This document shows positions 1-9,838 of a DNA stretch of 37,500 nucleotides, piece by piece. Under the pieces are notes generated by a model. The model was not told the origin of the DNA, made no database searches, and saw only the letters and a list, made by a program, of their open reading frames with translations. The position numbers and the translations under genes are program-made. The stretch is taken from the NCBI RefSeq assembly GCF_000203795.2, contig NW_006281110.1, forward strand, positions 735,347 to 772,846. The letters are read 5' to 3'. Every line of letters begins with the position of its first letter. Position 1 is the stretch's first letter. Source of the DNA: Batrachochytrium dendrobatidis JAM81. Taxonomy: Eukaryota; Chytridiomycota; Chytridiomycetes; Rhizophydiales.

Positions 1-715
1 GAACATGTTTCAAGGTCTCATTGTTCATGTTGTTTGGCAACCCAATAACGAGTAATCCAGAAATCATGGAATCATGGAATCACAGAGTTTGGCTGGAATA
101 AGTAGAAAGTCACTTTTCAAGACCTGAAAGACTACCGAGTTCAACAGGACTTGAAATTCCTCCAACAAAAATATGGTTTGATGCAATGATAAATCGCATG
201 CTTAATGACAACCAACTCAGCGATGCTTTGATTAAAAGTCTCCATAAACTTGTGTCTTGTAATTACTGTTGAGCATCATCAAGAAACAACAGTTTTACTT
301 TTTCCAATTCTATCCGTTGTTGTTTGGAACAATCAATGCATTTCCAACAAAAGTGTCGTGCAATCTTGTCCAAGAAACAAATCCAAATGACATTTGTTTG
401 AGACTATGTTGATACATATTAATGAATATAGGTTTTGCAGAATCAGATGAACAAGTCAATATGACAAACCGATACTCAAACCAAGTATGTGAGTTTGTCA
501 AGTTGATCAGGTCTTTTGAGATGATTTGTAGAAACATTGATACCATTGATCTGGATAGTTTTCTTGAAATAATTGTATGAACCAGTGATTGTTGGGTTTG
601 AGCCAACATCATTCTTGGATTTGATGATGAGTGGAGTGGATTCAACAGTCCCATTTGTCCCAAGTGCAGCAAGCGAGTCCCATGCGTTGTGATTGATCTC
701 GACTTGATCCATCAG
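1..715 (-). pseudogene. CRN (Crinkler)-type effector relic, 3' end beyond window edge
   Basis: Read on the minus strand, this is a broken Crinkler-like gene. The segment starting near 712 (residues DQVEINHNAWDSLAALG) matches the second half of the ubiquitin-like CRN N-terminal domain also seen at 815-1000 and in the intact gene at 6214. Coding sense then passes to another frame, and further on (about 292 to 266) a Walker-B-like LLFLDDAQ appears, followed by RFIIAS and GGISSPVELGSLSGL. This is the layout of the P-loop NTPase of CRN/RHS-type proteins. No Walker A is recognisable. Several frameshifts and in-frame stops (for example just after the Walker B) show it is not functional. The N-terminal half of the header domain is missing, because homology begins abruptly at about 715. 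CRN proteins are host-directed effectors in oomycetes and are expanded in Batrachochytrium; that role is family knowledge and cannot apply to this broken copy. Confidence 0.72.
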
Positions 716-716
716 A

Positions 717-2292
717 GTGGATATTCAGTTAGTGTATCGACCAAAAGTGATCATGTCTTGTAATCTGCAACCAAGCCAACAGGTTCTATTGCTGAACAAC
801 AGCCTGTTGTTGACTTGGTCGCAACCACCATCATTGAGACAACTAAAAGGCTTGTTGGTATTCCAGTCGACCATCAACTCCTTACTTTCCACTTTGTTGT
901 TGATGGAGTGGAAATAACTTGCAATTCATGGCATTGTCTTGCTGTTCTTGGACTAGATCAAACCACTGGAACTGATCCACTCATCAAATCCAACATATTA
1001 TGCTTGGTCAAACTCTGTATCATCAACACTAGACACTGTAATGGACATGAACTCACTTTACAAACCACTCTTGTGAACCTTGTCCAGTCGATACACTTGT
1101 ATGATGAACACAACTGTTGTGTGTCCAACATTCAATCAAAACCATTCATCTGGATCAAACCATCATGAACATTGACATCAAAGACATTGACACAATCCCT
1201 AATGTTTTGTATTCAAAAGTCTATTCTGGCAACATACAAATCGGAATAGAAATGTCAATCGACAGACTGACAACTACACAATATTGTCATGATTGGTGTC
1301 AGTGGATGTGAACAACAACCTGCTATGGTTTGTGTCGATATTGTGTATTTGACTGTTTTATCGACCTGATTTCAGTGCAATGATTGACAAGTTGGCATAG
1401 TTGGCACCTGCCAAAAAGACGGACAAGAGTCGATCAGTGTTTGAATACCAATCTAAAAGACTGATCCAGTGTTTGATTTCTGCTCGTATATTTGTTCTGA
1501 AAACACTCTGTGAAACAAATCCCGATCTCAAGCCTTTTACATGGCTATGCATTCAAACAAGTATACAAACTGGTGTACTCTTTTGTAAAATATTCAAACA
1601 TCTATCTGAGCTTTCTTGGTCTGCGTTTGGTAAAGTCTATCAAGAGTTGAAATCATGGTTCCTAAAAGACAGTCGTGTTATATTTGACGAATCGCAACAT
1701 GTGCTAAATCTTTTAAAGTCGGACTATCGTTCAACAACAATCCATCAACACTGCTGGACAATTTGATTCTCCTCGGTCGCTGTTTTCGTTTTTGACCAGA
1801 ACTATTATCCAAGATGGCTTCAACAATATATGGTGCGGAACACAAATGCGGATCTGCATTATGGACCTAATATACTCTGCTGCTGGACTCAAACCAGAGG
1901 ATATATTGATATTCACCGACTTCAACTACTTGAAATCATCCGATATTTTCAAACTACTATCGATGTGTCAAAGAATATTGACCTTCAAGAAATCTCACAG
2001 TCTCTTCAAGGTCGTCCAAGACTTTTTGTTTCATTTTAACAAATTGATTGATTCGACTGACATCAATGATTGTTATCGTGGTTATATACAGGAAATGACG
2101 TCAAAATCTGGCATGTATTTGCCTCATTCATCATTTCACTGTTTCTGGAAGGACCGAATCGACTGGATTACCAAACCCATTGAAAATGCCGACTATTGTG
2201 TTGCTGAAACTAGATTGGTATTGGAGATACTTGTCCATCCACTTACTGATCCAAATCTCAGATCTGATTGTTTCCCTTGTGTATTTTGTTAA
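717..2292 (+). pseudogene. CRN (Crinkler)-type effector relic with NTPase region
   Basis: This is a near full-length but broken Crinkler-like gene. Residues read from about 790-1000 (DLVATTIIETTKRLVGIP, then FHFVVDGVEI) match the ubiquitin-like header of the intact gene at 6214 (DLVAAIVVEPTRRLAGIP, HYVVDGPAI). The middle open stretch (1401-1766) carries a Walker-B-like VIFDESQHVLN at about 1677. The segment 1792-2292 has the CRN C-terminal pattern around IWCGTQMRI, MDLIYSAAG and ILIFTDFNYL. A short piece with LQGRPRLF (about 2000-2039) lies in another frame, so there is a frameshift near 1970 and a second near 2040. Stops also interrupt the header around 760 and between 1170 and 1400. It lies head to head with the relic at 1-715. 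Likely a pseudogene; a spliced functional transcript is unlikely given several frame changes inside conserved segments. Confidence 0.75.
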
Positions 2293-2445
2293 ACAGTCAT
2301 ACACACTACTTGTTTGAACGTATTAGTTTGCAGCAACCATTGCAACTATTACAACTGCTACCCATATTATTGTTATCAAGTTTTGAGATCAACTCGTTTT
2401 ACATTTCCATTTCCATTCATTTCCTGACACCCTACAACACCAATA

Positions 2446-3685
2446 ATGAATTCACTGTGGTCCCGTCTCAACATCTTATCGGCTCTTTCTCCAAAACAGT
2501 CTTGCCGTAGTGTGCAAAACACTATTCCCCAACCAACCAATGCTTGTGAAAATGCACCACACCTTGCCGAAACAAGCATGAATCCAGAAAGGTATGCAGT
2601 ACAGTATTTGTATTATAGTTGTGCATCTGAATATTGTATTTTGGTTACACAACACATTGCTAACATGACTGTTTACTTGCATGTGTATTGTTTACGATTT
2701 GATGATTGCATTTACGGTATTTTGGGATGGACTCGAAACGTTGCCGAATTTAATTTTGTTGATTCGACTACGCGACTTTGATGGTAATGATTTTGACTGT
2801 TTTTGATGCTATCTAATGTCATTGAACGTCATTCAATGTGTATCAATTGTGATTTGTGTTGGTTGGTATGCTGTGCTGGTTGATTATTATTTGGGATTGA
2901 ATTGGTTGATGCCTAATTTGATTTATGGAACAATGGGTTGAATGCTACTTTAAACTTTTACTGTTGTTTGTGCATAATTTTGTAATGTTGTGATTGACTA
3001 GTTCAAATCAGGAAAACATATATACTGATATGTATACATCCAGTCCAATCAGCCCAATTAATGATCCAAGAATCCCTGCTTCACCAAGTAAGTGTGTGAT
3101 TTTTGTATCAATTTCTCACGAGTTTTGGATGTGAATGCATGTACATGCATGTATTGTGGATTGTTTAGGCTGTAGTGCGTTGATGGTAACTATACTGATT
3201 ATATTGACTGACTGATTGATTGTTTTAAAACATTTACATTATAGTCTCGTCCCTGATTGAGGCAGTTAGGATACTACAGTCTGGAAAGCAATGCGACTCT
3301 ACAGTATCAACCATATATACTGCAGAGTCCATTGCACCAGATTCAGCAGTGACTGGTCATTCATCAGGACCCGTTGAGCATTATACCGATGCTCAAGCAT
3401 CTATGCTGTCATACAGCTATGCTAAACGGGTTTTGGCGTGTGACAAACCGCCTTTTGAAACTCGGTATAAAGTAAGTTGGTTGTATTAGTGTAAATCTTG
3501 GGTTTAGCTTTGAAATTGCACAAGCTGTGCTGGATTGATACAATTGTATAGTTATGATTGACTAATGTTTTATTTATTGGTATGTGTCAACCATTTATAT
3601 TTGACAGGCTGACCAGATGCAGTACACAAGCAGTAAGCTTCCCGGTGAGGTTGATAGATCAAAAGTGTGGCAGCACATGTCATGA
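2446..3685 (+). CDS. Unrecognised four-exon gene, possibly truncated
   Basis: Four blocks join in frame across GT-AG introns. Exon 1 is 2446-2591, starting at ATG (MNSLWSRLNILSALSPKQS) with donor GTATGC. Exon 2 is 3002-3087, after acceptor CTAG and ending at GTAAGT. Exon 3 is 3245-3471, with acceptor ATAG and donor GTAAGT. Exon 4 is 3608-3685, with acceptor ACAG and a TGA stop. Introns are 410, 157 and 136 bp. The product would be about 178 residues, Ser/Thr-rich, without a signal peptide or any motif I recognise; exon 3 includes SYSYAKRVLACDKPPFETRY. After the TGA at 3683 the same frame stays open to 3859, and a GTAAGC within exon 4 (about 3631) could be an alternative donor. The true 3' end is therefore uncertain, and the gene may once have extended into the coding-like DNA downstream. 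Function unknown. Confidence 0.5.
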
Positions 3686-5380
3686 CTGAGTGATTGTATC
3701 AGTCTCTGTGAGTATGTGCGCGAGTTACAAGTTTCTGGTTCAACAATCGTTGATAACAAAACATCCATTACAGTCAAAAATAAGACCCAATCACGGTACT
3801 CAACCAGATCCTGTTCAGTGTTTGCAGTCTCTGCAGTGGTGACTGGACCAAACTCATGATTGCTGAAAACATGGCAATATCACCGTATCAATCAACCAGT
3901 ACCGTTTACTCGACCACCCAATGCATCCGTGACAAATATGAGGTGTTCTCGATTGATCCAGACAGTGCATCTGCGTCTGATGCAACTCGACTGGTATATG
4001 TAGTTGGGTCTGTGTGCATGCGATTGATCAACAGCGATTTGTCAGTGTACACGCAGACCAACAATTTGCGTGGTATCAGTCCAATCCAAACTACTGGCAG
4101 GGCAACTCGAGGTAATATGAACTCGATTGGAAACGTTGACTTTTTCACATTGATGGACGAGATGCGACAAACAGTCAAATACCTCACCATGCAAGTTGTA
4201 TCCTTGAAAACTGATCTGATCGCTGTGACTAGCGCATTTGGACAGTTGCAGAGCCAAACCAATGACATTGTTGTCATGATGACCAAACACGACAATGTCA
4301 TTCGATCATTACTGTGACAGATCTTGGTCAAACTGGACTCTGGTTGTTCACCAACACATGCAGTTGTTATACCAGTTGTGGTATTCGAAACCATTTCCAC
4401 GACTGTGAATACCACCGCAACAGTGACTGTGTTTTGTCCACAAAGTCAATCCAAGTTGTTCATATGCGACAACAGCACGTTGCACACACACGCAGACTGT
4501 CGATACGGAATGCCAAGCAACAATCGACTTATTCCGTAGTCGTGCAATTGTTGACATAAATGCCATTGCGGTCAATGCTGTATCGACTGGTGTCAAACCT
4601 TGAATGAATGCTGCAACTCGCATTTGTTTATTGCGTTTTGCATCAAATGCAATGTGCACACTCAATAAACTTTGTGATATTCTGGTCACATTCCGTATCA
4701 ATCTGCAACGGATTACCAACATGCATACAATCAACAACACGATCAGATTATTAGTACATCAATCTATTGCTGTCAAACTTGTAGTCATGACCCAACTCGG
4801 TACAAATCAGGTCAAATTTGATCCAGAAATTCCAACAAAAAACATCAACCCGACCACTGAGCTGGCTGCTCGTCAACGGTTTGCTGGTTATGTGGGTTTA
4901 TTGTTGATGGGTAAGCGTGTAAACTGTCGTACACGCAATTTATACTGCGAGTTGATGGTCAAGTCTGACAATCTGCATTCGTGAACTTGTGTGCAAACAG
5001 TGTTTTGTTGGATCTCAAACATCCTGCAACTCGCACAGTTGTTTGCACAGTTGCTCGTCTATCAATCCAACTGGATCTGCAACTCTGTCAAGCAAATCCG
5101 TAGTGCAACCTGCTGATGTTGATGTGACTACAATGAACACGAAACTCACCAAAATAACACTTGCTGATCTGACAGGTCAATGAGTGACACTAACCATTAA
5201 TACCAAACAAACAACGTTTTGAATCAACAATCAACTGTCATGACAATTGGTAACATTCGTGGTCATTTGGCATTCATCTCAAACCATCACATCAAACAAA
5301 TTTCCAAAATCGATTGCTGGACAACTCAACTCGGTGCACGAGTCCGCATTACTGTATCAGAGTTGTTAAACATTGGTAAT
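3686..5380. other. Decayed coding-like DNA
   Basis: No intact gene. Open stretches at 3856-4317, 4324-4539, 4604-4984 and 4989-5183 (plus strand) change frame from one to the next. The first ends in a heptad-like helical segment (LMDEMRQTVKYLTMQVVSLK onward, about 4150-4310), and its sense seems to run past the stop at 4315. This looks like the decayed remainder of one or more genes, perhaps the 3' part of the gene at 2446. I could not recognise a family. Confidence 0.4.
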
Positions 5381-5577
5381 GTGAAATATCATAAATAACG
5401 AGATATTTCAGACTCATACGCGACGCATATATGTTTGAGGCGATGTCTATCGCAGCCATCACTTGTGCAATAACAAGAGACTTTCTCAGCTATGACGTCT
5501 AATTCACGGATACGCATAACCGTTATCCACATTCTTATAAAATGATCAATGTTTTCTTTTATCAATAAACAACACAA
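5381..5577 (-). other. Hairpin plus CG-containing island with a small minus-strand ORF
   Basis: A perfect 9-bp inverted repeat, TGAAATATC (5382-5390) and GATATTTCA (5402-5410), is followed by DNA richer in CG dinucleotides than its surroundings. This includes a second hairpin, GCGAT-GTCT-ATCGC, near 5441. The minus strand is open over 5577-5389 (about 61 codons, containing CDRHRLKHICV), starting only at a non-ATG codon or an internal ATG. It resembles a fragment of an inserted element or of a gene less decayed than its surroundings. I do not recognise it as a tRNA, snRNA or known domain. Confidence 0.3.
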
Positions 5578-6043
5578 TTAACTCATTGGTTCATTCCTTC
5601 ATTCTCATCTTTTACTTTTGATATTACTCCAAAACTATACTACATTAATATGTTGTCATACTTCCAAGAGCAACAGTATTGCTGTGGTGTAATATTAGCA
5701 ACTACACACAACTTGACATGAATGACAATGTTGATGTCAAAACTGTCAATGTATTACAATGTATTGGTCAACAGTGACTGCAATCAATGATAATGTTGCA
5801 GTCAATCCAATCCAATTGTTGACTGAAACAATCCACATCCACTTGTCAGATTCATCATGTAAATGCATGTTTTGTAACACATTTACTAATCCAACAATTG
5901 ACTGATTAACAATAATTGAATATTAAAATGTTGAATAAAAGATTCGAGTCATTATATGAATGACGTAATCAATTGAGTTGAATTGACACTCGATTGAACA
6001 ATACAAATAATCACATGACAAATGTTTAAACACTATTTAAAGT
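5578..6043. other. Intergenic DNA upstream of the CRN-HNH gene
   Basis: AT-rich DNA with no supported gene. It holds TGACGTAA at 5961-5968, resembling a bZIP/CRE-type site, and a TTTAAACACTATTTAAAG stretch just before the large inverted repeat at 6044. Whether these sites act is unknown. Confidence 0.4.
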
Positions 6044-6101
6044 GTGAATTTGTCTCACATTGTTCACGTGATATCGAGTTTTGAATGTGAGACAAATTCA
6101 C
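6044..6101. promoter_or_regulatory. 18-bp perfect inverted repeat with E-box loop, upstream of CRN-HNH
   Basis: The left arm GTGAATTTGTCTCACATT (6044-6061) and right arm AATGTGAGACAAATTCAC (6084-6101) are exact reverse complements with a 22-nt loop. The loop contains CACGTG (6065-6070), the core of a bHLH E-box. The repeat lies 113 bp before the ATG at 6214, with a pyrimidine-rich leader between. The core TGTCTCACATT recurs upstream of the other near-intact CRN locus at 20928-21013, so a shared regulatory role is a reasonable inference. Confidence 0.6.
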
Positions 6102-6213
6102 GTTTTGATCTTTTTTTGTCATTTCATTGTTTCACTTCATTCTATTCTATTTACTCTCCTCACTTTATTATATTCTATATTCTACTCTATTCTATTCTTT
6201 CATAAACTCCAAA

Positions 6214-7410
6214 ATGACCAGGATTTATATTCAATACCTTGAAAACACTCCGGTATCATTATTTACTCAAAAGTTGCCTGTCCCTGAAGGAGAAGAGCCT
6301 AATATTTCTGACTTGGTTGCAGCCATCGTTGTCGAACCAACTAGAAGGCTTGCTGGTATCCCAGAAGACTATGGGCCAATCACTCTACATTATGTGGTGG
6401 ATGGTCCAGCCATTCCCGGGAATACTCTGTTGACCTCCATTCAGCATCCAGTTGGTTCCTACGACCAACCACTTGTCATCAAGTCAGGTATTGTTCATGG
6501 TCCTACCGTAGGAATCAATGACTTTGTCAGAAAAGGTATACCAACGTATTGGAAAGTTTCTGGCGCTCTCTCGGATTCCTTAGCCGTAAAAGGTGTTCGT
6601 TCTCGTATGTATCGAAATGCTGATAACTATCTTGGTTACTACGAATCAGGGCAACCAGCTTTCTTTTATGAGGAAAACAAACCCACTCTCAAAATCAATG
6701 TATTATTTAAAACAGAAGAAAACGCCCTTCGCTTCGATAGTCACTTACGAAATGAATCGATTACCATCAACTCTCCTATGAACAGCCTGACAATTAATTC
6801 CAGTGTTTCTACAACCTCAACCGCTCAGCTTGGAGAAAGAATCTATTATAAGGATTACATCCCTACTGATTCTGAATCGCCACAAGACACTCAGTCTGTA
6901 ATAACCATTCAGTTTTCAACCTTTGAAGAAACAAGCGACGAGTTCAAATACCAAAGAATCGAAAAATTGTCAATGTTTGGTTCGATGGGGAAAGCAGAAA
7001 GCTGTCACTTGATATCTGCCTCTCATTGTAGAAACTACCCCTCTTATGAAAAATACGACAAAAACCCAAACAATAGGCTAGCAATGTCAAGGGACCTTCA
7101 CGGTTGGTTTGACGACTTAAGCACCGAGATTCCGCTGTTCTATTTGAAAATCGTCTCCATTTCTGATTCGGTTATTGTAGAAGACAGATATAAAGTCGTA
7201 CTTGCGGTAGTAGCATTGAATCAAGAATCGGCTGATATGATATTTTATCGCTTGATTGAAGGCTCGACAAAAACAGATAACCCACTCATAATGAATACTT
7301 CAGTTCATGTGACTAACCCTACTATATTCCGGAAATGTCTGGAATGGAAAGAGAAGGAAACCATGAAGAAGTGGAATGATTATTATTCAATGGATTCTGC
7401 GGTCCCGTAA
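6214..7410 (+). CDS. CRN-like effector with C-terminal HNH-type nuclease domain
   Basis: An intact 398-residue reading frame. The ATG at 6214 is chosen because upstream in-frame codons lack an ATG and lie in a pyrimidine-rich leader. Residues 1-92 form the ubiquitin-like header typical of chytrid Crinklers (MTRIYIQYLENTPVSLFTQK, DLVAAIVVEPTRRLAGIP, HYVVDGPAI, PLVIKSG). Residues about 260-305 carry an HNH (His-Me finger) pattern: CHLIS with His265, Asn286/Asn287 in NNRLAMS, and His296 in DLHGWFD. In this fold the histidines and asparagine bind the metal and activate water for DNA cleavage. No classical signal peptide is visible, which is common for CRN-type proteins in chytrids. An AATAAA lies at 7421, 11 bp after the stop. 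By family it would be a host-directed, possibly nucleus-acting DNase effector; nuclease activity and targeting are inferred. It is the only fully open CRN in the window. Confidence 0.82.
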   Translation: MTRIYIQYLENTPVSLFTQKLPVPEGEEPNISDLVAAIVVEPTRRLAGIPEDYGPITLHYVVDGPAIPGNTLLTSIQHPVGSYDQPLVIKSGIVHGPTVGINDFVRKGIPTYWKVSGALSDSLAVKGVRSRMYRNADNYLGYYESGQPAFFYEENKPTLKINVLFKTEENALRFDSHLRNESITINSPMNSLTINSSVSTTSTAQLGERIYYKDYIPTDSESPQDTQSVITIQFSTFEETSDEFKYQRIEKLSMFGSMGKAESCHLISASHCRNYPSYEKYDKNPNNRLAMSRDLHGWFDDLSTEIPLFYLKIVSISDSVIVEDRYKVVLAVVALNQESADMIFYRLIEGSTKTDNPLIMNTSVHVTNPTIFRKCLEWKEKETMKKWNDYYSMDSAVP

Positions 7411-7500
7411 ACAAAATTTCAATAAATACGATTTCATAATATCTCCATTACAATTTCCTTTTATGTTAAATCAACTTTAGAATATTAACGAATTTTAAAA

Positions 7501-7836
7501 CATCAGGTATGAATTTGGCACAGAAACCTCCTAATAACTCAAACTTATAAGCTCTAAATTGCTCTATCCCACCTTTTTGGCCTGAATTACTAATCTCGGA
7601 TAAATTGTCATTTTTGAAAATTTGGACACTGGTATCATTTGAATCTTATGAAACAAGTGTTTAGTATGAGCATGGCACCAACTATCTACCATTAATATTA
7701 GCTCATACACCTGCTCTAATGATTTTAACCAACGTGAATGCCACAGGCAAATATTCATTTTAACAACACTCGATAGATTTTACTAGGAGCTATCTACTAA
7801 AATACCCGGTATCATTCGGTGCCCCATCTATACTAC
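7501..7836. repeat. Dispersed repeat, left copy
   Basis: The start (CATCAGGTATGAATTTGGCA, 7501-7520) is near-identical to CATCAAGTATGAGTCTGGCA at 23869, and weaker similarity continues for roughly 120 bp. Its right end carries GGTATCATTCGGTGCC (7808-7823) followed by CATCTATACTACC. That end is repeated inverted at 9758-9773 and, diverged, at 24032-24060. This looks like a non-coding dispersed element; class unknown. Confidence 0.5.
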
Positions 7837-8090
7837 CATTGTCATTCTTAATTCTTCCCCAATGTTTGTAATTGCACACCATACAAAACCACCTTTTATT
7901 ATGTTCAGGTAATTCTCAGCAGGCTTTAAACATTGACATTATGAAGCTTTGCATCTCACAACGCCATTGTTTAAAACCTAAACGGTTAATCAAAACACAT
8001 CAGTGCTCATCAAGCAAATGTAAATAAATGTATCATCAACGCATGTAGAATTTATTAAGTTGTGAAAATGTGAAATTGTTCATGGTGCTG

Positions 8091-8630
8091 TTAAAGCTCA
8101 AGTCCCTTTTGAAGTGATGCAAATGCAACAAATACCTCGGTCATACTCGTCTCTTGTACTTCATGACTTACAATACCAAGTCGTCGGGCTAGTTGACCAC
8201 TATCACCACAAGTTTCCGGCAATTCCAAAACACGGAAAATATGCTCTAGTAACTCTAGTCCTATAATCATCTTCTCCTTGTCAGTCGACGCGGCCAATAG
8301 CTGTGTTTGTAAAGCTTCAACGCCAAGCTTTGTCATTTGCAATACAGTCGTTCCACCCACTTGTCGAGCTACTTGCCATGTGCCAGGTTTACCAATATTT
8401 TGTAAAAACCAATCATTCACCACATCCACGGATTCACTTGTTCTTATCAAAACCTTGTATCCGCATCCGTAAACAGATTTGAGCCTCTGCAGAGTACCAA
8501 TACATTGCATACGGCCATTGACAACAATGCCAATACGATCGCCAAGTGCTTTCGCTTCTTTCATGGAATGGGTGGTAAGGATTACAGATGTGTGTTGTTT
8601 GAGTCTTGCATGGTATTTAAACAAGATTTT
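8091..8630 (-). pseudogene. ABCA-type transporter fragment: end of the second nucleotide-binding domain
   Basis: Read on the minus strand, this stretch matches the end of the second ATP-binding domain of an ABCA-family lipid transporter. It has the H-loop segment VILTTHSMKEAKALGDRIGI, then VVNGRMQCIGTLQRLKSVYG and a C-terminal tail including MTEVFVAFASLQKGL before the stop at 8091. Walker A, signature and Walker B are missing, because homology starts at about 8630, where it meets a plus-strand ABCA fragment. ABCA proteins are large membrane transporters with two such domains; this is only the last 180 or so residues. Probably a gene relic created by rearrangement rather than a working gene. 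Confidence 0.75.
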
Positions 8631-8639
8631 TCCTGGAGA

Positions 8640-9742
8640 GAATATTGCCACTTCACAACCATGGAGTTTCCCATTTATCTCCAGTTTTTGGTTCTCTACT
8701 TATAAAAGTATTCCCTCACTCCAAGTACCCAGACACGCATTACAAGAGGATGGCTTTATTGAAAACTTTAACGAAGATCATATTTCAGATTCCGACCGCA
8801 ATGTGCTATCCATTAACAATATACTGAAGGAATTTAAAGTCAAAGAAAAACCAAAGGATGCATCTTCTGATTCTAGCAAGGGGATCTTTGGCAGATTTTT
8901 TTGTGGTGCAGCAACGGAAACCAAAATTAAGCGTGCTGTGCAAGACTTTAATTTGAATTTACACAGTAGTCAGATTCTTGCACTACTGGGCCACAACGGT
9001 GCGGGAAAAACTACATTAATATCCATGATAAGTGGTGTTGTGTTGCCAAAATCAGGCCACATTTACGTCAAATCCAAGTCGGGCGACAAAGTGATGGATA
9101 TAACGGATCCTTTTGCATTATCAATGTTTAGACAAGAACTTGGTGTATGTCCACAGTTTGATGTAATCTTTGAATCTCTCACTGTTCGTGAGCATTTAGA
9201 ACTGTATTGTGGTATTAAGGGTGTGACGATTGATGGCCGAGTTGGAGATTTTATATCTAGTGGTCAAAAAGATGCTGCAAATTTAAAAATGCAATATGTC
9301 GAGGCCATAGCACGCGATGTTGAACTGTATGCTAAACTAGATGCCTACATCAGTACTCTCTCTGGCGGTATGAGACGCAAGCTAAGTGTAGCTATTGCGC
9401 TACTTGGATCTCCTCGTATCGTGTTGTTGGATGAGCCAACTACTGGCATGGATGTTGCTGCTCAACAACGTATCTGGTCCTTGATTCGAAGCTGCAAAAA
9501 GAATCGTGTTTTGATTGACTACACATTCTATGGAGGAGGCCGATGTTCTTGGTGACCGTATTGCTATCATGTCGAATGGCCATCTCAAAACACTTGGCGC
9601 ATTGATTTTTCTTAAATCGCAATTCGGTACGGGATATAGTATTGATTTGTCAAGTCTGACAAAGCTACAATGTCCAATCAACTATCCACTCGGGCAGATT
9701 CAACAATTCTCAAAATTGTGCAGCAATTTTTTCCTGCTGCGT
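8640..9742 (+). pseudogene. ABCA-type transporter fragment: first nucleotide-binding domain, frameshifted
   Basis: The plus strand carries the linker (SQPWSFPFISSFWF) and first ATP-binding domain of an ABCA transporter. It shows Walker A GHNGAGKTT (about 8989), Q-loop GVCPQFD, signature LSGGM (about 9360), Walker B RIVLLDEPTTGMD (about 9418) and, after a frame change near 9513, the H-loop segment [20 protein letters not shown]. The frame change is consistent with loss of two bases just before the H-loop. A further frame change near 9650 precedes a last coding-like stretch ending at a GTAAGT (9741). No transmembrane domains are present. With the minus-strand fragment at 8091-8630 it makes an inverted arrangement of pieces that in an intact transporter would be collinear and far apart. 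The domain is otherwise well conserved, so the damage may be recent. Confidence 0.8.
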
Positions 9743-9744
9743 AA

Positions 9745-9778
9745 GTAGTATATATAGGGCACCGAATGATACCAGTTT
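9745..9778. repeat. Inverted copy of the GGTATCATTCGGTGCC repeat end
   Basis: GGCACCGAATGATACC (9758-9773) is the exact reverse complement of 7808-7823, and similarity extends into the adjacent GTAGTATATATA. Together the two bracket 1.97 kb holding both ABCA fragments. The TATATATA here also lies about 90 bp upstream of the ATG at 9839 and could serve as its TATA element. Confidence 0.6.
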
Positions 9779-9838
9779 TTATTCATTCACAAGTCTAAAT
9801 TTATAGTGACACCACATTGCTTTCCTTCCAGACAAAAA

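Noticed and set aside
5430..5560. Possible tRNA or small structured RNA
   Set aside because: Hairpins are present but no T-loop, anticodon arm or known snRNA signature could be found.
6127..6213. N-terminal extension of the CRN-HNH protein
   Set aside because: It lacks an ATG and is a T-rich leader that would encode a meaningless Phe/Leu/Tyr stretch; the ATG at 6214 matches the start of the header domain.
8479..8640. Plus-strand open frame extending upstream of the ABCA NBD1 fragment
   Set aside because: It is antisense to the well-supported minus-strand NBD2 fragment; ABCA homology on the plus strand starts only near 8640.
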